From NCBI RefSeq assembly GCF_037038585.1, contig NC_092521.1, positions 76,622,398 through 76,686,397 of the forward strand: a stretch of DNA of 64,000 bases. Direction: 5' to 3'. This DNA is from Patagioenas fasciata (Eukaryota; Chordata; Aves; Columbiformes; Columbidae). Both the position numbers and the translations under genes were made by a program. Of this stretch, positions 25,982-39,600 are shown one piece after another; within the stretch, counting starts at the first letter, position 1, and each line of letters opens with the position of its first letter. The notes under the pieces were generated by a model, which was not told where the DNA came from, searched no databases, and worked only from the letters and a program-made list of their open reading frames with translations.

Positions 25982-27484
25982 GGCTTCTCTCCTCTATAGT
26001 TGTAAACACATGCTAGCTTTTCTAAATTATGAAGCAGCAGCCAAGGTTTCCAATTATGCAGAGAACACAGAACCTGCTTGACAGCAAGCAGGTCTGATTA
26101 ATGCCTGCACCCTCCTGACTTCATCACCCCTTCTTTCAAAAGGATCAACATTTAATTTCTGAAAAAGATCGCTTCCAAGCTTCTGAAATGAGTAGAGAGA
26201 TATTGTTGCTGACATAAATAAATTCCGATTGTGTTCTTAAGAACATCATGACTCCCTTGGGGGCATGTGGGGGTGTGGAAAAAGTCACCTTAGCTTCTGC
26301 TATCTTCTTTAAAGGGTCAAAGGAATCTGGTGGGCTGACACCAGTTAAGTTCCTGCAACAAGTGGTCCCTTGCAGTAAACATGGAAACAGTTCAACCAAG
26401 AAACAGACCCAAAATTTTCTTGCAGGGCAGGAAAACCTGTTTGAACAATGAGGCCCGCAGAGCTCAAGCTGACCACAAGCACTTCAAATTCCTTCTTCCA
26501 CTCCTTGTTACTCAGCCACCACTGGTCTGTCACCTGATGCTTGGACTTGGTTGCATTACATGCTCGAGCTCATCAGCCAGTGTTGGAAGCTGATAGAGTT
26601 TCACCCACCAGCCTGTTGCTGCTGTTCTAATCTTTTCCAGCATCTCCCATGTTCAGCCCTGCTTCTGTTTCACACTCCTCTACAGCTGGAGAGATCATCT
26701 ACGGTAGGTTCTAACTTTGATAACGCTGAGGCTTATAGAGGAGAGAATGTTAGATCTGAGGCTTCCAGCCAGTGCTTGGGGACAGCACTGTCCCTTCACC
26801 TATACTAACTTCCCACAGGCACCTCCCTTGTTTTCTGGGTGCCTAGCTTGCAAGTGGGATGTGAGTTAAACTATCCTGAAGCAGATATAAAACCTCTGGG
26901 TTAGATTTTCCAGTTTTAAAGTTAGCTACAACTTTTCTAACTTGCAAATTCTTGACTTTGGTTTTCTTCCATACCTCATTTTTTTAAGTGCTGCAGTAAG
27001 AAAAACATCAATTGAACACACAAAAAAAAGCCCCACCATTATATGTTTTTAAAAGTTCCAAACAGCAAATGGGTTTGGGCATGTAGGTAGAGGAGAAAAA
27101 GTGAACAGCCTTTAAGTTTCTAACCAATTCATCACTTGCCAAAGAAACAAAAGGCGTATGTGACAAAGAGCATAGTTATGTCATCTTTCGCAGAATGGCT
27201 TATACCTCACAATCTCCAAGCTGTCCAACAAACCCACGGGGAAAAAAAAAAAAAAAAAAGACTTGGAGACACAGCAAAGTTGTGTTAACTTGAGTCTGGC
27301 ACTGCTCTGAAAAGTTGCATTCCTCTCAGACGGGAGCTGGATCACAGCCAGCCAGCTTGAACTACAAACTAACAGGCTTACTTCTGCCTTCAAGTGTTGT
27401 GTAGGCACGTTCAGAACATAATAATGAGATGCACAACAGAACACCAAGGAAGAAGTAGTACCTCTGTGCTTCTGATGATGCAAA

Positions 27485-27628
27485 TTTTTTTTTGCTTGTT
27501 TTGTGTGGTTTTTTGGGCTTGTTTTTGGTGAGAGTTTTTGCTGTTTTGTTCTTGATGTTTCTTTTATTCTTGTTGTTTGGTTGGTTTGGTTTTTTTTTTG
27601 TTTGTTTGTTTTTTTGTTTTTGTTTTTT
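27485..27628. repeat. T/G-rich low-complexity tract
   Basis: About 144 bases are almost only T and G, with TTTG and TTGG units. Overlapping phenylalanine/valine/leucine-rich frames on the plus strand, and lysine/threonine-rich ones on the minus strand, come from this composition and are not genes. It is the longest of several such tracts in the window. Confidence 0.85.
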
Positions 27629-29700
27629 AATACCAAAACACATTCAATGCAGCTGGTCCAAACAACATGGAAGGAGGGTAGTGTTGGGAGCGTCCTTAAC
27701 GAACTGCCATCAGCAGTGTAGTAGTGTGAGTGAACAATTCAGATACTTTCCCGTAGAGTCATCTTTCTCTAGTTTTCTGGCCAGTTCAGATTAATTTGAA
27801 AGAGGGCTGAATTACACTAATACAATTAGCTCCAACTGACTTTATAGCCAGATCAGAGTAAAAAAAGATGATGGTCACTCTCTGTCCATATGCAGTATCA
27901 CTTATTTCTTGGTCAGAGGAGGCCATTGGTGGATAATCCATGAGACATCCTCTTCTTCAAGGAGCTAAATACACTCCTTCTCTGGTAAATTCAGAGGCCA
28001 AAGGACTGTGACTGCAAGATAAACCAATTCATCCAGAACAGTTACTTGCATAAGGATTGCAAAGTATGAAGTCACAGTAATGATTCAAAGAGAGGTAACT
28101 CCCAGAAATACAGTGCAGGAGACATTTGTAATGCACTTGAACAAGTCACACTATCTCAGGTAAGTTGTGCAATAATAAACAAACAAACAAATAAATAAAT
28201 CTACACACATGGCAATGCTAGGATTTAAATAGTCTAAGCTCACATCTACATAGTATCAAAACAACCTGAAACATATTCCATGGCTGAGGAATCAGTAATT
28301 TAGAGGTAAGCAAGAGAGCCCCAAATTTCAGAACTAGAAGCATGGAACAAAAGATCAATGCCAAATAGTAAAGAAAGTATTAGCATATGTGGTAAACTCT
28401 AGTAATGTAGCACAAACTGCTAAAACTGCAATATTATAATGAAGAACGAAGATGGTATTTGATCTCAAACTAACTAAATAAGAGCATCACACATGCCTCA
28501 TGACAAAAAAAAAAGTCTATATTAGCTTATAATTTGTTTAGCAACAAATTAAGTTCTGTACTTCACAAACAAATAATTTATAATCAAAATATAAGTTAAT
28601 AAGTGCACAAATCAATACTAAGACTCTGTTTATTAAAAAGCAGCCTTTGTCTCATAGATTTCACATGCCTGTACCCTGAAGCTTGGGAGTATTTCCATAT
28701 ATGCTGAAAGAAATGGAAGCCAATGCTTGAGGCTGAGTAATACTTTTTCTAGCCCACTCAGAAGTAAAGAACAGCACCCTTCAAAGCTTTTGAGAAAAAG
28801 AAAGGCTTCTCTTGATATCTTCCCTTGTCTACAGCTGAATATGAAAAGCAGACAACAACCCACTGGTCAGGGCAGAGTAGAGAGTTTGTCAACTCCCCAC
28901 TTTATCTGGTTTATTCCGAAGTCTTGAAACTAAGAAATAATTATTGTATATTCTTAGAAAAACTGAAAAAAAAAAAAATGCTTGAGCATGTTTGTTTTAT
29001 TCTGAAAGCCTATCTTCTACAATTCCAAGGCTGAAAATGTGTTTTCTATAAGGATGCTATTCCAGCTGTAATTATGCTTGCAAGCATGAAAAAGGTCAGT
29101 GGACTTTTTGTCTCTACCTTAAGATACGGAAATTCAGTGAGCTTTGATGTCAGTTTCTCCTATACGCTTCTTTTACCAGTATCATTCACAGCTTCTAATG
29201 CAAAGCAGATGATAAAAGCACAATTTCAAATAGCACAAAATAGCCAGGTGTCTCATTTCCACCACTGGCTCTTTACCAAAGCAGGGAATATTAATCCCAC
29301 TCTAATTTTTCCACTTTTACACTGCAGCTCACAAAATGTACATGACTCAAAACAAAATTAAAAAAAAATGCTTGAAGTGTTACTAGAAAGAGTCACTTCC
29401 TTTGTGTCAGGAAACTCATGTTGACATCTCTATGTAAGCCTGAAAGCCAAGACTTGGGCTCCCAATGGAAAAGGGCTTCTATCACCAGCTCCTTCACTAC
29501 ACAACAGCTGATGGACGGTGGTTGCAACACCATGCAGGTCTTGGCCAGGCTACCTTAGACACCCAGGAATGCTGTGAGGGGGGGACTTCCCCACACTTGA
29601 TGCTGAAAGTTAAGCATTAAACTTAATATATCAGAATATTTCGGTTCCAGAACAATTTTGCTGTTCCCTGTTGAAAACAGTGAGTTTTGTGCCAACTGTA
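27629..29700. other. AT-rich non-coding stretch
   Basis: Nothing gene-like was recognised. A small CAAA/AAAT run occurs at about 28178-28200. Confidence 0.5.
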
Positions 29701-29707
29701 GCACCAT

Positions 29708-29755
29708 CAAACAAACAAACAAACCAACAATAACAAAACAAGAAAACACCACAAC
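29708..29755. repeat. A/C-rich tract ending CACCACAAC
   Basis: (CAAA)n and CCAAC units run into an A-rich part and finish with CACCACAAC at 29747-29755. It shares this ending with tracts at 1577-1620 and 30909-30970. Confidence 0.7.
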
Positions 29756-30908
29756 CTGGGTACTGTTTTTATCAAAGAGTTCCCATCCAAGCTATTGTGT
29801 CAATAAGAGTGAATATTGGAGACAACCCTAGTGTTATATTACACTAATACAAAAATTGAACTTTTATTTGTGAAGCTACGTCACATGTAACTGACCTACA
29901 ACAAAATAAGTCTGTCCAATTTATTAAATAATTTATCCCATTGTAGTTTTGATTAGAAGTTATTCTTTTTCCTTTAGTAGATAGAAATATCTTTTTTATT
30001 CCCACATAGAGATTATAATGTTATCTTTGTAAGACACGTAAACTCAGGTCATCCAAAACCCCTTCCATAATTCCTTAAATTATTGACACACCATATACTT
30101 GTTTTAAGTACAAATATTGAAATTTAATACTGAGCACTAAAAATTCACATCTGAAGACAAAAAGTATAAAAGTCATGTAATAACTTAGGAACATCTACAC
30201 TCTTCAGAGCTGTATTACAAATGTAATGGACACAATAACCCAAATGGAGTCTGCAAAAGTAATTGCATATGCAAGTATTTCAGAATAAGACCAAAAGTAT
30301 CAAAAACAAATAGAAGAGTAATGGATAAATCTACAAAAAGAAAGTTTTTTATCATTTCCAAATGGATCCTAAATTGACCATACTGTCTCTCTCTCACACA
30401 GTTGACTGTATTTTATTGCAAGGCAACTCTTACTAAGTCATTATTCTTAAAAGTCACAGATTAGAGCTGTAATTCTCAATCGGTCCTTCAAGTGGACTAT
30501 TTCCAGAAAAAAAATGTTCATCCTAGCACTTTGCTTTATCAGAACCTAGCTCACAGATTAACACAAAGGTACTGTTTAAAAATTACCACTATAATGTAGA
30601 ACTCTGCAGAGACAGTAAAGATTGTTGATTTCAGTCATTTCCATATTACGAACCACAGCACAGGATTGCAAACAGCTTTTGCTACCACACCTAAGCCAGA
30701 AAAAAGGCAAAAACAAAGGACTAGGAACATTACAGAAATGAAGTCACAAAATATAGGTAGTTAGGATTGTTTAGGGATTTATTAAGCTACAAGTTTGGGG
30801 GGATGATTTTTTTCTTTTTAATGTCCAGGCTTGGTTTTACTCACACTACCTATTTTTCCCCAATGCTCTTCAGGAGTCCAGGCTTCAGCTTTTTCACTAC
30901 CAGCATAG

Positions 30909-30970
30909 AAAAAAAGCAAAAACAAACAAACAAAAAAAAACCAACCAAAAAAAAAAAACAACACCACAAC
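30909..30970. repeat. A/C-rich tract ending CACCACAAC
   Basis: A-runs with (CAAA)n and CCAACC interruptions finish with CACCACAAC at 30962-30970. The layout matches the tract about 1.2 kb upstream. Confidence 0.75.
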
Positions 30971-31744
30971 TTTGCCGCAAGCAGAAGAGATGGTGGCACT
31001 CCATAATTCAGAAGAGAAGCCAAGTATAATCGAAGGAAGCTGACACTTCAGAGGATTACATTATAGCCTCAGTCCAAAACCATTAGAGTAATGAGGACAT
31101 CTAGGAAAAAAATGTACATGATTGATTATTTTTATTACCTTTTGTAAAGGCTGCTTGGTTCTGTTTAGCTTCCATTGTCATGGTCTCTATAGACAAAAGC
31201 TTCAATGCAGAGCATCTATGAGAATGAACCTGTAGCTCCAAGGAGAACACATTTCCCTTACTGCAGTATCCTATTCCTGCAGCTATCACAATGGATTCCC
31301 GCAGCAGAGCCACAGGGTCTCACCCTTCTGGGGAGCCACCACCGGAGGCACAGCTGAAGCAGACCCTGCAGCGTGCAGGAGGCACTGGGGCTGGCACAGG
31401 GAGACCTGTCCACCCCACATCCCCTGAGAGCCTGGCTGCTCATACCCTGCAATAAAAGTTTCACTAGGAAAGCTCTGAGCCAACATAAAACAGCAACTGT
31501 GTGTATGCAAGTGAGGAGTAAATACTCTGTCCAAAGCCGTCTGTCTATGAATGTCTGCATGGACCTAGCCTCAGTCTGTTGCGATTAGTTGGCATCACCA
31601 TTTCCTAACTGCCTACTGAAAACACTGATGGTTGGAAGCCCAGCTTTGTATCACTAAATCCATCAGCAGAACTAGGCACCAGTATTGACAGCTACAGCAG
31701 AAAATGGAACAGATAAATAACCAAGTTTCAGTCACCAATTATGG

Positions 31745-31780
31745 AAAAAAAAAAAAGTAAAAAAAAAAAAAGAAAAAAAA
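31745..31780. repeat. Interrupted poly(A) tract
   Basis: Three A-runs are separated by GT and G. It is a simple sequence with no recognisable retrotransposon body upstream. Confidence 0.85.
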
Positions 31781-32977
31781 CCATGAATCTATGAACTTTA
31801 AAGATAAATTCACAGCAAACTATTTGCAGCTGAGTAATCCAACACTATCTACAATCACTAGAGTGGACAAAAGAAATATGAAATAAAAATATCATACAGG
31901 CCAAATAAGATTTCTTCACTTCCTTTGTTTTATAGGGAAAGCATTCTACAACTTAAATATGATTTATGTTGTGTCCTCATCATGATCTACTGGATGCTCA
32001 TGCAAAAGAGAGGTTTCATCTAGAGCCACACTCTTTTAATAGCATCTGCAGTTTATGTTCCAGGAGAAGTGCCAGTAGCTAATGATCCTCCTGTTATTGA
32101 TTCTCCCTAAATGGGATGAAAACTCATTTTTCTGGTATTGACATACAAAACCCCTGTCTAGTTTATTACAAATATATAAGTATATGAATAGCTTGGATAA
32201 TGGAAGACATGTAACAGGATCAGGACCATCAAATGGCCAAACATGAAAGCCACTTTTGGCACAGTGATTTTACAAGCAACCCCTGCCATGTAGCTGGCTC
32301 AAAATCCTATGGCTACAGGAATTCTGTAGGGATGAATTTGCACATGGAACAGCTCTGTTAGCTTGGATTTTCTTTTCATCACAAAGTAACTTTCTGTATC
32401 TCAAGAAAAGGAAATGGGTAATACAATGTATGTACAGATGAAACATGAGGCTAGTGGGCAAAAAAAAGTGGCCCATCATGATCCCTCTTCCAGCTGTGTT
32501 TTTTTCCACCATTTTGTTATGAACCGTAAGAATGATCAGATCAGATGACAAGCCAGGATACGTTCAAGGAGTTCAAAACTCATGAATTCTGCTCAGAACT
32601 GGGCAGCACCCCACAGATACTTAGTCCAAGACACCAGGGGTGAGTACATTTCCTCACATTTAGGACCATGGGCCACAAAGTTAAACAAATTAGAAGCTCA
32701 TAAAGAATTGAATAGGATGATTTTCAGAGGTGTGAGACCTCTTAGGTGGCAAATTAAAGTCAAAAAGTGTCTCATCTCAGTAGGTGGAAAAGTTGAGACA
32801 GCATGAAACATCTCCCCACCTGATAGTAAAGTGAGAACTCTAAATCCATGGAATATTTCCCATCCCCAGGAACATTGCTGAAAGAAAAAAAGTCTCATCT
32901 TTTAAGATCATAGTTAACTTCATCCAAGAGGTATTTAACAGAAACTTTAGAAGTTCTATTCTCCCACTATACACCAA

Positions 32978-33013
32978 CTTTTTTTGTTGTTTTGTTTGTT
33001 TTTTTTTTTTTTT
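32978..33013. repeat. T/G-rich low-complexity tract
   Basis: Seven T, then GTTGTTTTGTTTG, then a run of T. It belongs to the same composition class as the tract at 33313-33382, 300 bases downstream. Confidence 0.8.
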
Positions 33014-33312
33014 AAACACACTCCAGAGGAATCGATATTTACCTAGGAGTCCCATTTTGCATAGCTGTTAAAAAGCACACACAGTTCATCTCTCTCCTTT
33101 TCATTATTGTTAGACTTCTACCTCAAGGATATCTTTATCTTACCCCAGTACCAATCTGATTAATGGATGCAAACCTTTCAATGACAAAGTAAATTTTCAC
33201 TGCTCCATAAAACTGGTTAAGTCTGTCATATCGTTGCTCATAGTTAACATCAAATGTGTGTTCGGTACAGAACCAATTATTTTTGACTGACAAATGAGGC
33301 ATTCTGTCTTCC

Positions 33313-33382
33313 TTTGGGGGTTTGGGTTTGGTTTTTTGTTGGTTTTTTTTATGTTTTTGTTGTTGTTGTTTGGTTGGTTTTA
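33313..33382. repeat. T/G-rich low-complexity tract
   Basis: Almost only T and G, including GGGGG, GGG and a short (GTT)n run. It has the same type of composition as 27485-27628 and 42273-42369. Confidence 0.8.
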
Positions 33383-33410
33383 ATACCTACCAAGTCCTTT
33401 TAGCTGAGTT

Positions 33411-33436
33411 CTTTTCACTGCAAGAACAGTGAAAAG
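33411..33436. repeat. Hairpin: 10 bp arms, 6-base loop
   Basis: CTTTTCACTG at 33411-33420 is exactly complementary to CAGTGAAAAG at 33427-33436 across the loop CAAGAA. The structure is a perfect short inverted repeat immediately after a T/G-rich tract. It is too short for a microRNA precursor on its own. Confidence 0.6.
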
Positions 33437-33590
33437 TTAATGGTGAAACAGCACTACTAATTTCATGTTTTCAATATGCTAGTCTTGGGTTAATTCTCTA
33501 TGGGATATTTCAAGACCATAAAGTTTATAACGTTAAGATACTCCATTAAAAGCACTAGAAGAGGCTAAATGCAAACAAACATGGTTTAAG

Positions 33591-33652
33591 CAGGGATGGT
33601 TGACCAGACTATATACACCAGTTCGAACCAACCCACACTCAGTGATTCTGTA
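33591..33652 (+). mobile_element. Possible worn CR1 3' tail
   Basis: The order GGTTGACCAGACTAT, then a GTTCGAACCAACCCACA block, then GTGATTCTGT resembles a degraded CR1 3' end. The match is loose and only about 60 bases long, so chance similarity is possible. Confidence 0.3.
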
Positions 33653-36600
33653 ATGGTAGCAACAGATACACAGCACCCACCTGGGTCATGGTGAGCAACC
33701 AAAGCAGCACTGGGAAATACTGACAATAGGGGAAGCGTAGTCACTGCCCAAAGCTCTTTCTCTCTGTATTTAAATGCTTGTCTAAGAGGCCAGTTTATAA
33801 ATAGTAGAACAGCCTGGAGAAACTATTTTGGTTCTCTGTTCTGTTAAGCTGGTTTGTAATAGAGCTGGAACCATCAGCTTTGAATAAGTAATGCACTCTC
33901 TGCAGTGTCTATGGGCAAGTGGCTACGTTTACTTTAAATGCACTGTTAAAACACAAACATCCAGGAGTTATTTGGCAACAGAATACATTTTATTTCACTA
34001 CTGGATATCAAATGTCAGAAAAGAACCCATGGAGCCAAAACAATGAAAACAAAATTAAAAAAAAATCTAATGCCATCAAGAGCATAAAAATCTAAAGATA
34101 AACCGAGATTATATGATCACATACCAAAGTTAAAGCAGATACACTTCCAGATAGTACTTTTTCCAAAAAGCCACTCATGCAAAAACAAATTCTCCTTTTT
34201 ATTTCTTTTCTTTTACTTCATAATATATGTCTCTGTCTGGGGAAGTGGAAATTCTTAAAGACACAGATGTTTGTGATTGCACACTAGCAGCTTGCTGGAA
34301 ACCATTAATGGTGTAGAGAGTAAAGTTATTCAATCATCTACAAGTCACTTCTCGAAACTGTTGCCCTCAGTCAAACTGGTGATTAACAGCATCCAGCAAT
34401 AACACAGATTACCCCCTGCCCATGCAAGCTCTTTGATTTTAATGTAGTTAAGTTACTGAACTAAACAAACCAATTTGGGTGTTCAACTAGCTCTTTGTCT
34501 CATGAAAAATTATTTGTCTAGACTAGCTGTAAAAGAATATTGCTTATATCCCTACATTCTGTTTGGCATTCTGTAATCATAGCAGCAATTACATTTGCCA
34601 GAAGTTAAGAAATTAAAAGTGGCAGAAAATGGTCAACCTTTCATCAGGGACTTTCATTCAGAACTTTTGTGTGTAACGAAATTAATATTTTCTAATCACC
34701 ACGGTACAGCAAACATGCTTCTGTATGTTTCAAAGAGGGCAGCAGCAACCACAATCACCAAGCAAAAGTCTCAGCAAGCATTTGCAAATTTGGTGTTCAA
34801 AACTAAACAGTACTCTACACCTCCCAACTAGGACTTCTGCAAACTGCAAGCCCAGCATCCCTTGAGAAGATCTTCTGCACTCTGGTGTCAGGGTGTGCTT
34901 GGCATTTCATGTCAGGGTAAGTACAACCAAAATGATTAGGTGTAACCAAAGTGATCAGTGTGAATGCAACGAGTTGAATTATCAGAGCTGAGGCATTTTG
35001 TTTCTCCATTTAAATGCCAGGTGCCCCATAATGATTTGAGTTTAGTGTACTTTCAGTAGAAAACTTGAATGCACGATTCCCATGAGCAAGTATATAGTAC
35101 CTTTGTGCCCCACATAGGTTCAGTGGCGAGGACAAGCACCACAGAAGTCACAGGGAGATATCAGGTGGCTCCTACTCAGAGACATGCTTCATCAAAGCTC
35201 ATGGCAAACCTCTGACCACAGAGAACCAGAGGGAGTATCACTCTGGGCATGCCCTGATGATCACTTTAATTCTTTTTAAAGTGATGCAACAGGACTGTGT
35301 CTCAGAGCTGTTTACCAAGCTAATACCACTGTCTCACTGCAGCATAGGCTGCAAGACCTGCACCTGCGCAGTGCCACACCGCAACCTCAGGTGCCACTTG
35401 CAGCATGTCTTCTTCATCACCTGCCCAGTGTATCCCACAGCATTATCATCATTTATTTCTATCATTATTGCAGAGAACTGAAATAAAATAGACAAAAAAG
35501 TCAGAAGTCCTAATGACAGCATGCCATCCTTGGTTTTAGAAAATGTCACCAGCCATGTATTTTACAAGACATCAAAGGTTGCTTTCAAAACTTCGGACAG
35601 TTATCCTAGTCTTATTTTTCATCACATTCCTCCTGACAAATTAATACCGGCCTTCCGCATGTTATGACCGAGAACAACGTTATCTGTTTCCCACACATCC
35701 TGATCAGCCTCTGCTCTGAACTCACTCCAAACCCATCTCCTAACACCATACCACTTCATGAGCACTCATCTCAACTCACCTTTTATCTTTCTCACACAAA
35801 TTTTTAGCAACTATTCTACATGTACCCACAGTATTGTAACCTGATAGAAACTGCAGAAAACCTGCTTAAATTCAACAAAATGCAATAGATGGCAGGGAGG
35901 ATTATTTTTCTTTGGCAGCGTGACACAATCAGCATCCAGAAAGTATATAAATAAATACAGTTAGTGGATCAATACAGAATAATACAATCCACATACAGAA
36001 ATCTGATGAGCATTTTAAACTCCCAGTGTCTCCTGGCACAGGACATCAAAGTAGATGATGTTGTCCTCTGTATATTTACTGAGGAGGGATGATCTATGAA
36101 ACCAAAAGCATATAAAGGTGACCAAAAAAAAAAACAAAACACCAAACAAACAAACAAAAAAAAAAACACAAAGCTTAGAACATAGAGTCAGTATTTTGTT
36201 TTGTTTATCAATACCTAACTTAAAGGGAGTAAAAACGAAGGCTTCAGCCCTCTCATCCCCAAAACAGATTTAATCTCTACCATAAAGGCCAAAGGTTTGC
36301 TCCAGATGGTACTATTAAACAGTTTAAGAAAGCAGCTTTTTGTCACCAGTCTCAACTTTCACACCCTGTACTCTGAAACATGGGAGAACTTACCATCCCC
36401 AGACTGTAAAAGTCAATATGAAATAACTGTAAACATCTAAATCTCTTTTTAACTTACTTCTCTCTAATCTATCAATTTACCAACTCCCTCACTGTATTTA
36501 ATAGGTAAAGAAACTTGCAAGTTTCTAAGGAAAAAAAATATTTCCGGCAACATGTATCTGTATGTTGCTTTGGTTCCACATACAAAGTGAAATATAAGGA

Positions 36601-39600
36601 AGTTAAATTGACTCACTAATGTATTACAAAAAGAGTTTACATTTTTACACTATGCTTCTTTTTTAGCTTTTGTGTCCTGCTCTCTGGTTTATTAAAAGGA
36701 GTCTTTGCTTTTCAATTTTAATTATCTACTCTTTACCTTTTCTTCATTTCTTAGTATGACAGGATATTATCCCTCTTTATGGGGAATGTTTTTTGACAAA
36801 TAGGACCACTACTTTAAAGCTGCATTTAATTCTTCTTACTTCCTCACCCTGAAGCAGTTTGCCATTGAGCACCTACTCTTTTGAAGGACGTTCATACATA
36901 AATCAAATTTCAAGAATCAAAACCAGACCATTAACTGTTACCATAAAACCTGAACTTCACTATGCAATGAAGCTACAGATATTGAAATCTAAAAATCTGA
37001 AGTCAGCATTAATGGATTTCTGTGTCACTTCCATTACACCTTTCTTATTCGACCTCAGTAAAATGTCTCTTGGTTTAACACAAAGGACAAAGCAGAAGAG
37101 GCACACAGTGTTTTTAGCAGAGATTCCTTTGTTGAAGCTGTTCTTACCGCTAGCAGATGCAGCTTCTTATAGCTTCATCTTGACTGATGTTTTCTCAGAT
37201 AAAAATCTTCTCCAGTCTGTTACCTGTCCACAAAAGTTAAGAAATTTCATTGTTTTCAATTATGTGTTGCGAAAAGTGGCTAACGGTGATCTGACAGCAT
37301 CAAGATAATGGAAGAGTGTTTAGAAGTCAATAAGTGTTGTTAACGATTTGTATGTCTGATAGCTGAAATTCCAATTTTAGCTTCCTAACAGAGTCAGGAG
37401 ATGGCAAAGAACTCAGTAAGGCAGCAGATAAAGTAAAAAAACATCCTACTGCTCAGTCAATAACACCCTGAAATTACAAAAGCAGAAAGACATGTTGTTT
37501 TCTGAACAGTCCAGGTGTTAATCATACAAGAAAATTGCTTAAAGCATAGCTTGCTCTTAACTTCTCCATGATTTTTCTTTTTTAAATAAAAGCTTCCTTT
37601 TCTCCCAGCAGTGTTTACATTTAGCTAAGGCAGCCAGTTCTTACAACATCTTGCATTTTCAAATGTCATTCAAGCTGTTTATCAATCTGTCCTCAAATGT
37701 CACATCAGAAAGAACTAGTCAAGTTTTCTACTTCTTATGTGAGGCTACAGTAGTCACCTACACAAGCAAGATGGAGGATTTTTTCTCATATCTAAAGCAA
37801 CTTTGTCTAAAATTAGAGTTGAAACTAACAACATTATAGGAATAATTTCTTTCTGTGAAGTTTAAATCCTTTTTATGAAAAGAGATGGACCATCCCAGCC
37901 ACAGATGTGGTTGGTTCACAGAGATGAATCATGAACGCTTCACTCCTGCAGGGCACTTGTACTGAGAAGCACAGGACCTAAGGGGTAGAGGAAAGATAGA
38001 GCCCAGAAACAAGCTCTGTCTTCAGTTTTCATCAGCCCTCCAGCTAGGCCAGCACAATAGCTGTTTTTGAAACAGGCATTAAATAGCTTATTTTCTAGGC
38101 GCGGAGGCGGGAGGGGAAAGTGGTGTTGGTTTGAGGTTTTTTGTCATTGCTGATTGTTTCTGTAAACAAGTCTTAGAAAACAATCAGAACTTTCTAAAAA
38201 AGAAATACTGGAGAAACCAAAACTCTTCTGAATTCTCCTATTTTAAATGTGTTTTTCATCTATTTACGTTACTGTCCACATAAACCCTAGAACACCATCA
38301 GGATTTCTTTCTTTATCAAAGTATTAGTAGCTCTAAAGTGCTAACTTTAAAAAAATGTTCACTGAACTTGGATATAACTGACCTATTCATCCATATAGCA
38401 CCTTCCATTGAAGCAGTGTGAACTGCTTTACAAAAGGTTCTGCAAACAGCATGTACAAATTAATTTCTCCCTAGACAGAAGGGCATTATAGTCTTGTATT
38501 TTTTTTAAATCTATTACACGTTATTTGTCTTTATTATATGTATCATGCTAAGATAATAACTATAACTTCACTAGATTCCAAGACACAGTATGCAGCTTTC
38601 TCAAAATTCATCCTGTACTTTATACTTTCTTAGAACGTTCTTTTTGGTGCTAGCATTTACTTCTTTCCTGCAGGTGAAGAAAAAGAAACACGCACACATA
38701 CCTTACTACAGGCATGTTAAGGTCAGGTTCATTTCAGTGGGCAAAAGCCTACTTTTCTTCCTTAAATCACTTATTTAGTGTTCCAAAATAGCAAAGATGT
38801 ATAACTAAAATAAAAATCCAAACACACTTAGGCCACTGGATTTAGGTTTACTGAGAAGTAGCACTTCAATTTCCATAAAGACACAAAACATTTGAAAATT
38901 AGTATTTCATAGATGAAGAGGAACTAAGAAAGTTGTTATAGCTTGTCCCTTTAACATGGGGGGGAAAGGGTAAGCTACTGTGCAGGTGCTGGCTACCATT
39001 ACACTTTCAAATCACTTCCCCTTCCCTGAGGGCTGCTTTCTGAAGGCAGAAAAGAGAGAAAATAGAACATTTCCATGAAGACCCACCTTCTTAAAAACTG
39101 TCTTATAACATCAGGAGAGAGAACAAATGTGATCACTTAAAAATATCTTTATTAAAGGTTTCACATGCATTCTTTTGCCCCCTTCAGCTATCAAAGCACA
39201 AGTGCCATCACTATTTTGAAGCTTGTCACTAACCTGCTATGGCAAATAAACAGAAAAAACCTCTGCCATGAATCTTTGGACAAATTACAATTCCATCTTA
39301 CCCACTGTACCTGTTTTGTCACCAATTCTGTATGTGTGAATAGCTTTCTCTTTGCTGTAGCAGTGAATGTTATATCTAAAAACTCAACCTCTTAATACCA
39401 GCACTACCTAAACTCTTAGAAGTGACACTAAATGAAAATATTAGACATCATTTTAATTAAGGATGAAGAATTTTTTGTCCCCCAAGAAGTTGTTAAAATG
39501 CTTACAATTATCCAATATGACAAAGAATTATAAGCATCCATGCTTTTTAAAAAGTGTGAGCAAAGCAATAAAGACCTGCAGACAAATCTGAAAACATGGA

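Larger units (their letters stand above)
24158..27480. other. AT-rich non-coding stretch with simple repeats
   Basis: No exon was recognised. It contains poly(A) near 24783-24800, an (AAC)n run at 25408-25429, a long A-tract at 25938-25981 and another near 27242-27259. Frames in 26145-26808 are short and overlap on both strands, which points to chance. Confidence 0.5.
30971..33310. other. Non-coding stretch with a small GC-rich patch
   Basis: A GC-richer patch at about 31290-31445 creates open frames up to 100 codons on the minus strand, none of them recognisable. Poly(A) runs lie at 31745-31780 and a T/G-rich tract at 32978-33013. No exon could be supported. Confidence 0.45.

Noticed and set aside
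27181-27794. Overlapping frames rich in Lys/Thr or Phe/Leu/Val
   Set aside because: They run through the T/G-rich tract and a poly(A) run. The amino-acid bias is explained by low-complexity DNA.
31286-31560. Cys/Trp-rich minus-strand frames
   Set aside because: They arise from a short GC-rich patch. No family likeness, and two overlapping frames are equally open.
33620-33640. GTTCGAACC as a possible tRNA T-arm
   Set aside because: No matching D-arm, anticodon arm or acceptor stem nearby. The context better fits a worn CR1 tail.
36859-37308. 149-codon plus-strand frame
   Set aside because: It starts at TTG, shows no domain and has AT-driven composition. About one frame of this length is expected by chance in 64 kb.
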